64,000 nt of DNA, taken from NCBI GenBank assembly GCA_023421675.1, contig JAEZTC010000002.1:434001-498000 (forward strand). The letters are read 5' to 3'. The notes beneath the pieces were generated by a model. The model did not search any database. It had not been told where the DNA came from and worked only from the letters and a program-made list of their open reading frames with translations. This stretch comes from Bacillota bacterium. Its GTDB lineage: Bacteria; Bacillota; Clostridia; Acetivibrionales; JANLFN01. Positions 24,803 to 34,877 of this stretch are shown one piece after another. Numbering within the stretch: position 1 is the stretch's first letter; the number at the start of each line of letters is the position of its first letter. Made by a program: the position numbers and the translations under genes.

Positions 24803-25957
24803 TCACTGTTTAAAATTGATTTTCAAATCAATAATTTCAGGCGTATTACCTGTTCTTATAGGCGGTCCCCATGTTCCATAACCGGATGATACAATAAGAT
24901 TAAAATTATTTTCCTTCATAATACCCCAATCAAGCTTGTATGTAAGGCTTGTAATCAAAGTAAATGGAAACATCTGTCCCTTGTGAGTATGTCCTGACAA
25001 CTGGACGTCAATATTATTATTTTCCGCCTCTTCTAATGTGTTTGGCTGATGATCAAGTAAAATCAAGGGCTTATTTTTATCTATTCCATTTAAAAGCTGT
25101 GTTAACGGAAGTCTGTTTTTGTTATTATACATTCCAATAGACTTGTCTTCCCTGCCTATTATATATATGCTGTTGTCAATTTGTGCAACGTTGTCCCTTA
25201 AAACCTTAACTCCACTGCTGCTAAGAACTTTTTCGTACCAATCGGCAGTTCCGCCTATATATTCATGGTTACCTGTTACGGCATATATTCCATATTTAAG
25301 CTTCAGCTTGCTTAAGGAATCTGCAAGGTATACACCGGTAGGCAAATCAGTGTCTTCTACTATTATGTCTCCACCAAGGAAAAGAACATCCGGCGAGATT
25401 TCGTTAACCTGTTTAATAAACCTGTCAATTTCAGCTTTTCCGCTGCTTGGATTAAGATGCATGTCTGAAACCATTGCCACATGCAAGCTTTTTATACCGG
25501 CATTTTTATCAACGCTTATTTCATAGCGTTGAATTATAGGATTTGAAGCATTTATAACACCATAAATAACAATAACAGAAGCTGTTAAAATGACAGCTAA
25601 TCCTGTGACCAGGGGGGTGTGTTTATACTTTTTTAAGTTTTTAAAGTGCTTTATACGCTTTCCGCCAAATCTGAATATGTCAATTAAACATACCATTAAC
25701 AGGATATATAACAATAAAGCAAGCCAGTATGATCCGACATCCGAAAGAAAATTTCTAATTAATGCTGGTATAATGGTAATCCTGCCTGCAAAATATGAAA
25801 AGGACAAAACCCAGAATACAATCCAATAAATCCATCTGATAGCTTTAATTACAGTATATTGTTTAATTATTTTTAATCCCTTACGGCCAATATAATAATT
25901 AAGCAGGATGTATAATCCTGCTGAAAGACCAATCGCAAGTATAAAATACAAATTCAT
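24803..25957 (-). CDS. Membrane-anchored metallophosphoesterase (YkuE/YaeI-like)
   Basis: Protein of 384 residues with four N-terminal membrane helices (first 135 residues) and a calcineurin-like phosphoesterase domain. Metal-binding motifs are in order: SDMHLNP, LFLGGDIIVEDTD, GNHEYIGG, LDHQP and SGHTHKGQMFP. Relatives hydrolyse pyrophosphate bonds of lipids at the membrane. It converges on the GGDEF pair and lies in the same direction as the following large signalling gene. Confidence 0.9.
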   Translation of the reverse strand: MNLYFILAIGLSAGLYILLNYYIGRKGLKIIKQYTVIKAIRWIYWIVFWVLSFSYFAGRITIIPALIRNFLSDVGSYWLALLLYILLMVCLIDIFRFGGKRIKHFKNLKKYKHTPLVTGLAVILTASVIVIYGVINASNPIIQRYEISVDKNAGIKSLHVAMVSDMHLNPSSGKAEIDRFIKQVNEISPDVLFLGGDIIVEDTDLPTGVYLADSLSKLKLKYGIYAVTGNHEYIGGTADWYEKVLSSSGVKVLRDNVAQIDNSIYIIGREDKSIGMYNNKNRLPLTQLLNGIDKNKPLILLDHQPNTLEEAENNNIDVQLSGHTHKGQMFPFTLITSLTYKLDWGIMKENNFNLIVSSGYGTWGPPIRTGNTPEIIDLKINFKQ

Positions 25958-25990
25958 TATTCAAATTCTCCTCTGTTTAAGACAAGATGA

Positions 25991-28900
25991 TTATACTATA
26001 ATTTTTCCCTCTTTAATCATTAATCCTACATCTTTTTCAGGCAATGGCCTGCTGAAAAGGAAACCCTGTATATAGTCACAGTTATGGCTTTGTAGGAATT
26101 TAAGCTGTTCCGAGGTTTCTACACCTTCTGCGACAACAGCGGCATTCATTGCATGGGCAATGTCTATAACCGACTTTGTTATTGTTTCGTGGCTTGTGCT
26201 CTTCCCTATATCATTTATAAATGATTTATCAATTTTAAGCATATCAATTGGAAGCAGCCTTAAGTAATTAAGTGACGAGAATCCGGTACCGAAATCGTCG
26301 AGTGAGATTTTAATTCCCATTTCCCTAAGAGAATTCAGGGAATCTATTATTGAATCAAGATCATTTGCAGCAATACTTTCAGTTACTTCCAGGTCCAGAT
26401 ATCTTGGATCAAGATCTGTTTCCTCAAGAGCCAACTTTACTGTATCAAGAAAGTCTGGCTGGTAAAACTGTTTCAAAGACAAATTAACTGAAACCCTCAA
26501 AGGTTCATAACCGTTTTCCTGCCATTTCTTATTCTGTCTGCAGGCTGTTTTGAGTACCCATGTTCCTATAGGCAGTATCAAGCCTGTTTCTTCAGCCACC
26601 GGAATAAACCTGTCGGGCGGAATCATACCGTTTTTAGGGTGATTCCAACGTAAAAGTGCTTCAACGCTGTTTATTTTGCCTGTCTTTGTATCAATCATTG
26701 GCTGATAATGAAGTTCAAATTCATTTCTATCTATTGCATGCCTCAGGTTGCTTTCCATATCCAGTTTTTCCTGGTACTTATCATTAAGTGATGTATTGAA
26801 TACCTGGAAATTGTTTTTACCTAATTCTTTCGACCTGTACATAGCGGTATCTGCATTTTTAAGAAGTGTTTGCTGGTCGGAAGCATCATCAGGGAACATT
26901 GTTATTCCTATACTTGCAGTAATATAGAATTCACAACCCTCAAGAATTATTGGTTTTCTCAATTGTTCTATTATTCTTTGTGCAATCTGCTTTGCATCCT
27001 CTATACTGTCTATTTTAGTCATAAGTATTACAAATTCATCACCGCTAAGCCTTGCAATTGTATCACTTTCACGTATACATACCTTTATAAGCTCTGCTAT
27101 ATACTTTAATAAAATATCACCAGCTGCATGACCCAGTGTATCGTTAATTGTCTTAAAATTATCAAGATCCAGGAACAAAAGCGCTCCCTTATGATTGTAA
27201 CGTTTAGCCTGATTAAGCGAAACACTCAGGCGGTCTGAAAACAGCATTCTGTTCGGAAGCCCTGTAAGAGAATCATAGAAGGCCATGTTCTTAATTTTTT
27301 CTTCGGATTTTTTTCTTTCGGTTATATCCGTATGTGAACCTGCAAGCCTTAATGGGCGACCGTCGTCATCCCTTATTATCTGACCTCTTGTCAGGAACCA
27401 TTTGTATTCACCTGACTTACACCTTATTCTGTAATCTATCCTGTAATTATCTTCTTTTCCCTCAAAATAATCATTGTTAAACTTCATTACACGGTCAAAA
27501 TCGTCGGGGTGAATGAGGTCTGCCCATGCGCTGAAATTGTTTTGCATCTCACTGTCATTAAATCCAAGAATCTCCTTGATTCTTGAGGAGAAGAACATAT
27601 AATCAGATTCTATATTCCAGTCCCATAAACCGTCGTTTGCGCCTTCAAAAGCAAGCCTGTATCTTTCTTCACTTATTGCAAGGGCTTTTTGGCTCAATTT
27701 CAGCTGTTGAAATTGATCTTTCAGTTCTTCCTCTGTGGCAGCGAGCTCCTGATGAGCAGCTTCAAGGTCATCATAACTCTGTTTAAGCTTTATTTCCTTT
27801 TCCTTGCTTTCTGTTATATCAATTCCTGTAGAAATAATCATTTCAGGCTTTTTTTCGTTGTTATAAATCAGATTATTGTTCCATAAAATAGTGAGAATCC
27901 TTCCATCATCGCATAGTATAGGATTTTCATGATCCTTTTTAAGCTTTCCCTGAGTAATTAATTTAAGCGAATTGCTCATATACCCCTTGTAATTGTCGGG
28001 TATAAGGAATTCATTTATATGTTTTCCTTTATATTCTTCTGTAAGAAAACCGGTCATTTTTTCGGCATACTTGTTAAAACGTATAAGTGTTCCGTCTACC
28101 CCCCATACTACCAGCAGCATGTTTGCTTCATCAACTATGCTTTTTGAAAAGTCACGCTCTTTTTTCAGCAAAGCTTCAGCTTCGACAATGGAGGAAATAT
28201 CGTTGAAAACAATAACACAGCCGCTCATCCTATCATTACCAGATAAAATGGGAAGCGCGGAAATGGATATGTAACGTTCATTCCCTTCGGTATCCTTCAG
28301 ACAGGCATTTTTCTTAGAGAAATCTATAATTTCACCGTTTAATATGTTTTCAATGGGAATATTCAATTGCTGGTGAGTATCAACATTAAATAAAGTTAAT
28401 ACTTCTGAAACTTTTCTTTTCAGAATGTCTTCTTCATTCATTTTTAAATAATTTAAAGCTGTAAGATTTATGTAACGTATCATACCGTCAATGTCGGTAG
28501 TAATAACTGCATCATCGATGCTGGAAAGAGTTGTGTTCAGCCACTTGTGTTCTCTGAATAATTCCTTGTTTATATTTAGAATACGTTTCTTAATAAACCT
28601 GATAAAATATCTTATAAGTATAACAAGTATAATTAAAGCAATTCCGAGATAAATCAAGGTATTACGAAGATTTTTGTAGTATTGCTCTGAATGCCTGAAA
28701 AAATACTTTTGAAAGATATCTTCAAATACACTGCTGCTTTTAATATCATCTATTCTGCTGTTAATAAAATCAAGCAACTTACTGTTGCCCTTGCTTACAC
28801 CATATGCCATATCTGTTTCGAATAGCTTATCACCTTGGGATATAATTGATCCCTTTTTATTCTGCTTTATCAATTCATAATTAACGGAATCCTGATTCTC

Positions 28901-29434
28901 AAAAAGAACATCAATTTTATCATCAATCAGATCTGTAATTGCATCCTTTAAAGACTGATACTTATAATATTCCTTAATACCTATTTTATTTTTAAGAATA
29001 TACTCGCTGCTATGACCCTGCAGAACACCAATACGGTATTTATTCATATTTTTTGGTGTTACTTTTGTGAATGAATTTCTTGTAAAGATCGTTATATAAG
29101 CCTTAATTACAGGATTTGAGAAAACCATTTCTTTTTCACGGTCCGGATTAATACCAATTAGTCCTGTGATATTGTTTGTTCCCGAATTTATAAGAGAATA
29201 GAAAACTTCCCTGTCTTCTGTATGATTTTCAATTTTATACTCGGATCCATTGAAAATAAGATTAAACAATTCAATATCAAAACCAATGGTATTACCATTG
29301 CCCGAATCAGATCTGTAAGGAGGATAATCTGTTTCTGAATAGTGCTTCAAAACTGTACCCTCAGCATAAACAAATGAAGTTGTTATATATGAAATCACAA
29401 TCAAGCATAATAAAGCTTTAGAGAAGAATTTCAT
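25991..29434 (-). CDS. Multidomain sensor: SBP_bac_3, PAS repeats, GGDEF, EAL
   Basis: Membrane signalling protein of 1147 residues. A signal peptide (first 24) leads to an extracellular solute-binding family 3 domain (to about 245), a membrane helix (LRNTLIYLGIALIILVILIRYF), at least three PAS modules, a short coiled coil, a GGDEF domain with ARLSGDEFVIL (SGDEF instead of GGDEF) and an EAL domain with all recognisable catalytic motifs (EALLRW, ETVTESI region, DDFGTGFSS, EGVE). It likely hydrolyses c-di-GMP, and may also make it, in response to an amino-acid-like ligand. It is transcribed alone or with the phosphoesterase downstream. Confidence 0.9.
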   Translation of the reverse strand: MKFFSKALLCLIVISYITTSFVYAEGTVLKHYSETDYPPYRSDSGNGNTIGFDIELFNLIFNGSEYKIENHTEDREVFYSLINSGTNNITGLIGINPDREKEMVFSNPVIKAYITIFTRNSFTKVTPKNMNKYRIGVLQGHSSEYILKNKIGIKEYYKYQSLKDAITDLIDDKIDVLFENQDSVNYELIKQNKKGSIISQGDKLFETDMAYGVSKGNSKLLDFINSRIDDIKSSSVFEDIFQKYFFRHSEQYYKNLRNTLIYLGIALIILVILIRYFIRFIKKRILNINKELFREHKWLNTTLSSIDDAVITTDIDGMIRYINLTALNYLKMNEEDILKRKVSEVLTLFNVDTHQQLNIPIENILNGEIIDFSKKNACLKDTEGNERYISISALPILSGNDRMSGCVIVFNDISSIVEAEALLKKERDFSKSIVDEANMLLVVWGVDGTLIRFNKYAEKMTGFLTEEYKGKHINEFLIPDNYKGYMSNSLKLITQGKLKKDHENPILCDDGRILTILWNNNLIYNNEKKPEMIISTGIDITESKEKEIKLKQSYDDLEAAHQELAATEEELKDQFQQLKLSQKALAISEERYRLAFEGANDGLWDWNIESDYMFFSSRIKEILGFNDSEMQNNFSAWADLIHPDDFDRVMKFNNDYFEGKEDNYRIDYRIRCKSGEYKWFLTRGQIIRDDDGRPLRLAGSHTDITERKKSEEKIKNMAFYDSLTGLPNRMLFSDRLSVSLNQAKRYNHKGALLFLDLDNFKTINDTLGHAAGDILLKYIAELIKVCIRESDTIARLSGDEFVILMTKIDSIEDAKQIAQRIIEQLRKPIILEGCEFYITASIGITMFPDDASDQQTLLKNADTAMYRSKELGKNNFQVFNTSLNDKYQEKLDMESNLRHAIDRNEFELHYQPMIDTKTGKINSVEALLRWNHPKNGMIPPDRFIPVAEETGLILPIGTWVLKTACRQNKKWQENGYEPLRVSVNLSLKQFYQPDFLDTVKLALEETDLDPRYLDLEVTESIAANDLDSIIDSLNSLREMGIKISLDDFGTGFSSLNYLRLLPIDMLKIDKSFINDIGKSTSHETITKSVIDIAHAMNAAVVAEGVETSEQLKFLQSHNCDYIQGFLFSRPLPEKDVGLMIKEGKIIV

Positions 29435-29626
29435 AAAACCCCCAAAAATTTCACTATATTTATTATTATAATGTAATAATTACTTTTTTCAACATAAAAT
29501 ACGGATTTTGAGGGTTTATTATGACAACTTGTTATACCGAACATTTGTTTGCTTTTATCCATTACTAATGATATAATTAATCTATTAATCTATTGTAAAA
29601 TACTTATGGATAAGGTGTGATTCTGA

Positions 29627-30940
29627 TTGGATATTGCCGGGAAGCTTGAAATACTTTCTGATGCTGCAAAATACGATGTTTCCTGTTCCTCCAGCGGCAG
29701 CAGAAGAAAAAACAAAAACGGCGGATTCGGTACCGGAGAAGTAAGTGGTATTTGTCACAGCTTTTCTGAGGACGGCCGCTGTATATCCCTGTTGAAAATT
29801 CTTTTATCCAATAATTGTATATATGATTGTGCATATTGTGTAAACAGATCCTCAAACGACATTCCAAGGACAACTTTTACACCTGAAGAAGTAATTTCTC
29901 TTACTGTCAATTTTTACAGACGAAATTATATTGAAGGTCTTTTTCTCAGTTCAGCCGTCTTCAGAACTCCAAATCATACAATGGAAATGATGCTGGAGGT
30001 TGTACAGAAGTTACGTGTAGAACACAGATTTAACGGTTACATTCATCTCAAAGTAATACCCGGGGCCGATCCTTTGCTGATAAACAAGGCAGGATTTTAT
30101 GCCGACAGAATGAGTGTAAATATAGAACTCCCATCAAGTAAGAGCCTTAAGCTGCTGGCACCGCAAAAAACGACAGATTCCATTTTGAAGCCCATGGGCG
30201 TAATTAAAAATAAAATTGATGAAACACAGGACGAGGATAAATACTTTAGAAGAAAACAGCTTTTTACACCAGCAGGCCAGTCAACACAGCTTATAGTTGG
30301 TGCCACACCTGAAAATGATCTGGGAATTCTAAAGCTTTCTGAGGGATTATATAACAGATTTAATATGAAACGAGTATATTATTCTGCCTATGTACCTGTG
30401 TCAAAGCACCCTGCCCTGCTTTCTGATTCTCCTCCTCCCCTTAGGCGTGAGAACAGGCTTTATCAGGCTGATTGGCTTTTAAGGTTTTATGGATTTAAGG
30501 CAGATGAGCTGCTTGACGAAGAAAACCAGAATCTCGATACAAACCTTGACCCTAAGGCTGCATGGGCCCTCCGGAATATGCACTTGTTCCCTGTTGAGAT
30601 AAATAAAGCTGATTATGAAATGATTCTCAGAATTCCTGGTATTGGTGTAAAGACTGCTCAAAGAATTATCGCAGCTAGAAGGGTGAGCAGAATAAATCAT
30701 GATGACCTAAAAAAAATGGGAGCAGTCATGAAGAGAGCAAAATACTTTATTACCTGTCAAGGTAAATATTCCGGCGGTTTTAACCTTGACAGTAATCTTG
30801 TCAGATACGGTCTTTATGCAAATTTCTCACTTGAAAATGACACACAGAGCGATTTTGAGCAGATATCGCTTTTCAAATCAGCCAACCAGCTGCTTTTAAA
30901 TGAGAATGCAGCCTTTGCTGCAAGGAGGCTGCTTACATGA
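29627..30940 (+). CDS. Putative DNA modification/repair radical SAM protein (TIGR03916 type)
   Basis: Protein of 437 residues. The radical SAM cluster CxxxCxxC is at C64, C68 and C71 (CIYDCAYC). A C-terminal helix-hairpin-helix (LRIPGIGVKTAQRIIAARR, near residue 340) suggests DNA contact. It belongs to the pair of uncharacterised DNA-related proteins TIGR03916/TIGR03915. The start is a TTG at 29627 with AAGGTG upstream. Its stop overlaps the next gene by 4 bases, so the two proteins are made together. The reaction is not known. Confidence 0.88.
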   Translation: MDIAGKLEILSDAAKYDVSCSSSGSRRKNKNGGFGTGEVSGICHSFSEDGRCISLLKILLSNNCIYDCAYCVNRSSNDIPRTTFTPEEVISLTVNFYRRNYIEGLFLSSAVFRTPNHTMEMMLEVVQKLRVEHRFNGYIHLKVIPGADPLLINKAGFYADRMSVNIELPSSKSLKLLAPQKTTDSILKPMGVIKNKIDETQDEDKYFRRKQLFTPAGQSTQLIVGATPENDLGILKLSEGLYNRFNMKRVYYSAYVPVSKHPALLSDSPPPLRRENRLYQADWLLRFYGFKADELLDEENQNLDTNLDPKAAWALRNMHLFPVEINKADYEMILRIPGIGVKTAQRIIAARRVSRINHDDLKKMGAVMKRAKYFITCQGKYSGGFNLDSNLVRYGLYANFSLENDTQSDFEQISLFKSANQLLLNENAAFAARRLLT

Positions 30941-31671
30941 TTTATGTGTATGACGGAACCTTTAAAGGCCTGCTTACAGCTGTTTTTGAAGCCTATTACC
31001 GCAAAGAGGACCCATCAAAAATAACAACTGATGAATACTTACAAACAAACCTGCTTGAAGAAATTGTTTATATAACAACTGACAATCAAAAATCTGCAAG
31101 GGTTTATGACTCCATAGTCTGCAATATAACATTGGAGTGTGCTGAAGATATATATTATACATTTTTATCAAACTACGAGGATTCTCCTACATGGATATAT
31201 CAATATTTGAAGCTTGGTTTTAAGGTTAAGAAGAAGCTTTCGCTGTATCAAACTGATGAAGCTGTTATGCGTATACGTAATACAGTTTATAAGGTTTGTG
31301 GTGAAAAGCATAGACTTATGGGACTGCTTCGTTTTTCAATGCTTGAATCGGGTGTTTATTACGCACCTATCTCACCTGATCATGATGTTACAGAACTTCT
31401 TGCACCACACTTTTCAGACCGTCTTGCCGACCAAAAATGGATAATACATGATGTTAAAAGAAAAAAAGCTGCTGTTTATGATACCGGGGAATGGTATATG
31501 ACCGATTTCGACTATGATACACATTCCCTGGTAAATGAAAAAAGTCAGGATTTTCAGGATTTATGGAGGAGGTATTTCAATCATATTTCAATACCTGAGC
31601 GTAGAAATATCAGCCTTCACAGGAAAATGATGCCTGCGCGTTACTGGAAGCATATGACTGAAAAACAGTAA
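30937..31671 (+). CDS. TIGR03915/DUF4130 family partner of the radical SAM protein
   Basis: Protein of 244 residues beginning MIYVYDGTFKGLLTAVFEAY, the family signature, with the DUF4130 region (MRIRNTVYKVCGEKHRLMGLLRF) in the middle. DUF4130 resembles the uracil-DNA-glycosylase-linked domain, which led to the label 'probable DNA metabolism protein'. The ATG overlaps the upstream stop (ATGA). The invariable pairing with the radical SAM gene implies a joint action on nucleic acid. Confidence 0.88.
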   Translation: MIYVYDGTFKGLLTAVFEAYYRKEDPSKITTDEYLQTNLLEEIVYITTDNQKSARVYDSIVCNITLECAEDIYYTFLSNYEDSPTWIYQYLKLGFKVKKKLSLYQTDEAVMRIRNTVYKVCGEKHRLMGLLRFSMLESGVYYAPISPDHDVTELLAPHFSDRLADQKWIIHDVKRKKAAVYDTGEWYMTDFDYDTHSLVNEKSQDFQDLWRRYFNHISIPERRNISLHRKMMPARYWKHMTEKQ

Positions 31672-31672
31672 G

Positions 31673-32311
31673 CTAATCCGGTAGCTGCCTTTTATACTCT
31701 TCGTTTGATATTTGATCCATTTTATCGACTATTCCCTGCCTATCAGTCTCATTTGTATAAAAGTCTTCTGCATACTGGCGTGTAGGGCCCATATCTTGCG
31801 GGGTTTCAGAAGAACCATACTTTAATAGATCATACCATTGATCCAAACCCTCATATTCCAAATCGTTTTTCATAAAGAAAAACTGACTTTGCAGCTGTGA
31901 TCTTTCCTGCTCATAAGGAAGCTTTCTTTTCATAAGCATTGTATCATCAGATTTTGACTCTTCACATTCAATGCAAAGACTTGTGAAAGGTAATACTTCC
32001 AGCCTTTCGCGGTCTATTTCCTTTCCGCAGAAAGTGCATACACCAAATTTATCTTTTTCAATTCTTTCAAGAGCTTCATTTATTTTGTAAAGGTTATCCT
32101 GAATGTGTACCATTAGGGCATTATTGTGTTCGAGATCGAACAATTGGGTTGCGTTTTCCGCTGGATGGTTATCATAATTGGATAGTTCGTTTGCATGTCT
32201 GTCACCCTGCTCAGACATTCCGTTCTCCTTCATTCCTGTAAGTACATTATCAAAGTGTTCTTTTTCCTTATTCAGTTTTTTTATAAAATGTTCTTTCCAG
32301 TATTTATCCAT
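31673..32311 (-). CDS. DksA/TraR-type zinc finger protein, YteA family
   Basis: Protein of 212 residues: a long helical N-terminus and a four-cysteine zinc finger (CTFCGKEIDRERLEVLPF...CIEC, about residues 107-130). YteA proteins occur in endospore formers. It begins 8 bases inside the end of the DUF5665 gene, so both lie in one operon, and it converges on the DUF4130 gene with one base between stops. Confidence 0.87.
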   Translation of the reverse strand: MDKYWKEHFIKKLNKEKEHFDNVLTGMKENGMSEQGDRHANELSNYDNHPAENATQLFDLEHNNALMVHIQDNLYKINEALERIEKDKFGVCTFCGKEIDRERLEVLPFTSLCIECEESKSDDTMLMKRKLPYEQERSQLQSQFFFMKNDLEYEGLDQWYDLLKYGSSETPQDMGPTRQYAEDFYTNETDRQGIVDKMDQISNEEYKRQLPD

Positions 32312-32672
32312 CTATCTTCCCTCCTGATCTGCCAAGATTGGATTCTACAATTCTAACTATTTCTGTTATGAAATTTCCTAACACAGGTATGTTCCACTTT
32401 ACTATGATGTTTAGAATGTAAATAATAAGTGCTCCCAACAAAGTAAACCCCACACCAATACCAAAGCCCCTTGAAATGCCTGCAATAAAATTCCTGTAAA
32501 AAAGCTTGCGTGGGTGGTCCAGGTAATACACGTAATCTACAAACTTGAACTTTTCCATATTTAGTGCGATTTTATCAAGTTTTTTTTCAACGGCTTCAAG
32601 AGGTTTCCCCTCTTTGGTATTAATGTTTTTGTCTGATTTTTTCTTTAAATAATATTTTTTAGGCAAAATCAT
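32304..32672 (-). CDS. DUF5665 domain membrane protein
   Basis: Protein of about 122 residues: a basic N-terminus, a conserved DYVYYLDHPRKLFYRNFIAGISRGFGIGVGF segment leading into one membrane helix (GFTLLGALIIYILNIIV), and an amphipathic tail. Matches the clostridial DUF5665 family of unknown function. The start is either the ATG at 32672 or a GTG two codons earlier; AAAGGTGG overlaps the region, so the choice is not certain. It overlaps both neighbours. Confidence 0.8.
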   Translation of the reverse strand: MILPKKYYLKKKSDKNINTKEGKPLEAVEKKLDKIALNMEKFKFVDYVYYLDHPRKLFYRNFIAGISRGFGIGVGFTLLGALIIYILNIIVKWNIPVLGNFITEIVRIVESNLGRSGGKIDG

Positions 32673-32907
32673 TCCCACCTTTAAGCTTTTCCATGGTTAT
32701 AAGGAAATCACAATTGAAAATGTCCTTCTGCAGTGTCCCTGTTATGTCTAGAAGCCTGAATTTCATTAGCTCCATAACTTCCTTCATCTCCGGGTTTTCA
32801 CACTCAAAGCATTTTTCCTGGAGGTAATCAAGCATATCACCGGCTTTTTTATATATGGTAGTTAAATCACTTTTAAGCTCAACACTGATTGGATCTGGCA
32901 TATTCAT
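32659..32907 (-). CDS. Hypothetical small helical protein
   Basis: Protein of 82 residues, mostly helical, with two cysteines in EKCFECENPEMKEVM and no membrane segment. I recognise no family. It is the first gene of the YteA-DUF5665 operon and its end overlaps the next start, so it is probably real. Confidence 0.65.
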   Translation of the reverse strand: MNMPDPISVELKSDLTTIYKKAGDMLDYLQEKCFECENPEMKEVMELMKFRLLDITGTLQKDIFNCDFLITMEKLKGGNDFA

Positions 32908-33160
32908 CCATCCTTATATTTAAAGATAAAAAAACTCTTTAAATATAATATTGATTATGTTCAACCTTAATATTTATAATTTGATTATTTTGTTTATGGA
33001 AGTACAAGCAGATAATGGACTTTATTTTTTCAAATATTTGATTACTCAAAAAAATGTGAATATTTATGAAAGAATTGTTTTTTTAGACCGTTTATAAAAC
33101 CATTAGCGGAACCCGAGAGGATAGATAAAGACGTTCAATATCATGCTTGTTTGTACCAAG

Positions 33161-33805
33161 TCATTCAATATCAACTAATGTTGTTTTTTTAAAATCATAA
33201 ATTGTGTCTGGCAATGCATATAAATACATATCTATCGCATCTGTACTTTCTTCCAGTATATTCATTAATTTCTCAGAAGGATTAGCATAAACATTTTTGT
33301 AATCTTCTTCTCCAATATCCTGTCTTACCGGGAATGCCAATTGTTCCTGCTCTAGATTCATCTGTGCATTAACGCCTTCTTTATTACCTCTGGCATCTAG
33401 ACGAATCCATTTATCCATAGATTTTATGTATACTGCATTTAATGCATGGATACATAAACCTGTTTCAGATGAATCGCCTAATGTAAGACACTGATAACAT
33501 ATCCCTGTTGGGATCCCACAAGCTCTTAATAATGCCGCTAACAAATTTGATTTTGCCCAACATATACCTACTTTTTGTTCCAAAACTTCAGTGGCAGTCT
33601 TAGTCACTCGCTTATCCTGCACATCCCACGAATGGTTAATTTCATCACGGACAAACTCATAAATCATTTTTATTAAATTAATTTCATCTGAAGTCTGTAC
33701 TTTAAAACTTTCCGCTTTTTTCAGTATTGTAGTTTCGTTCCAGTTTATGTATTTGGAAACTGATAAATATTCATTTATATCATCTTTAATAATCAATTCG
33801 TCCAT
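33161..33805 (-). CDS. Transglutaminase-like cysteine protease/peptidase family protein
   Basis: Protein of 214 residues with the transglutaminase-like catalytic triad: Cys in VGICWAKSNLLAALLRACGIP (near residue 82), His in CIHALNAVYI (near residue 119) and Asp in WIRLDARGNK (near residue 137). No signal peptide, so it is cytoplasmic. Substrate unknown. It is a single gene; the 250 bases on its 3' side are AT-rich and show no gene. Confidence 0.85.
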   Translation of the reverse strand: MDELIIKDDINEYLSVSKYINWNETTILKKAESFKVQTSDEINLIKMIYEFVRDEINHSWDVQDKRVTKTATEVLEQKVGICWAKSNLLAALLRACGIPTGICYQCLTLGDSSETGLCIHALNAVYIKSMDKWIRLDARGNKEGVNAQMNLEQEQLAFPVRQDIGEEDYKNVYANPSEKLMNILEESTDAIDMYLYALPDTIYDFKKTTLVDIE

Positions 33806-33917
33806 ATATCTTCCTTTACCCCTCTATCAATCCTTCTATTTTTATTACTTTGGTTGCCAAAATTTCTTCATCGAAATATATTCCCCAAAGTTCCAGTATT
33901 TACTTTTGCTTATTTTA

Positions 33918-34080
33918 TCATTGTAATATTTCTTCTGAGATTGAAAACTGTTTAACTGTTTCAGCGCTTACTCTGGGATATGCCATAATTCTTTTTTTTA
34001 ATGAAAGACCACTTTCCATCATGAACTTTAGCAAACCAGGAACTGTGTAATTTATGATTTTTGAATTTAGTATAACTTAA
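33918..34080 (-). pseudogene. Possible decayed coding fragment
   Basis: An open stretch of about 54 codons without a usable start (ending AYPRVSAETVKQFSISEEIL) and an overlapping frame reading WFAKVHDGKWSFIKKK look protein-like but belong to no family I recognise. No ribosome-binding site. It may be a remnant of a gene between the transglutaminase-like and HAD genes. Confidence 0.25.
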
Positions 34081-34106
34081 AACCATGAATTAACAAATGT
34101 ATAAGT

Positions 34107-34766
34107 TTAATTCACAATTTCCAATAACCCATTTAGATTATTAATAACATAATCAGGTATTTTACCTAGTCTTTCCATCTTTTTATCAAATCGATTAATC
34201 CAGCAAACTTTATAACCAAAAGTTTTTGCTCCTGAAACATCCCAACAATTTGACGAAATAAATAATACTTCATTTCTGTTGAATCCTGTTTTTTCTAACA
34301 CAAGTTCATACACTTCCTTTGTTGGTTTATAGGATTGTCGTTCATCAGCACTTACTATATCATCGAAATATTGCTTTAGCAAAGTGTTATTAAGTAAACT
34401 ATTAAGCATATCATTTGTACCATTAGAAAGAATGACCTTCTTTTGTGAATTAATCTGTTTTAATGTATCTAATACTTCAGAATATGGCTTTAATGTCAAA
34501 TACTCATTTATCAAAATTTTAATATCATTATAACTATATTCTAATTTTTGCTCATCACAGGCATCACATAATGCATCTTTTGTTATTATCCAAAAGTTTT
34601 CATATTGTTTCATCAATGTTCTAATCCAAGTATATTCTAGTTGTCTTTTTCTCCATTGCCTACACAATAATGCTCCATGTTTTGGGAATAATTCTTCGCA
34701 CTTCTCTTCCAAAGAATTAATGTCATATAATGTACCATATACATCAAATACAATTATTTTAAACAT
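34107..34766 (-). CDS. HAD superfamily L-2-haloacid dehalogenase type II-like
   Basis: Hydrolase of 219 residues. HAD motif I FDVYGTLYD holds the nucleophile Asp8; motif II is ILSNGT; motif III/IV are YKPTKEVYELV and FISSNCWDVSGAKTFGY, the latter typical of type II haloacid dehalogenases. Whether halogenated acids are the true substrate is open. It diverges from a LysR regulator with a 110-base gap, a common regulator-target arrangement. Confidence 0.88.
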   Translation of the reverse strand: MFKIIVFDVYGTLYDINSLEEKCEELFPKHGALLCRQWRKRQLEYTWIRTLMKQYENFWIITKDALCDACDEQKLEYSYNDIKILINEYLTLKPYSEVLDTLKQINSQKKVILSNGTNDMLNSLLNNTLLKQYFDDIVSADERQSYKPTKEVYELVLEKTGFNRNEVLFISSNCWDVSGAKTFGYKVCWINRFDKKMERLGKIPDYVINNLNGLLEIVN

Positions 34767-34877
34767 ATAATTAGCCTCCTTTATTTATTAATATACCATC
34801 AGTTTCTATATTAGTAAAATTGATAATTGATATAAAATTAATTATATTTTATAATAACAAAGAAAGGATATATGATT

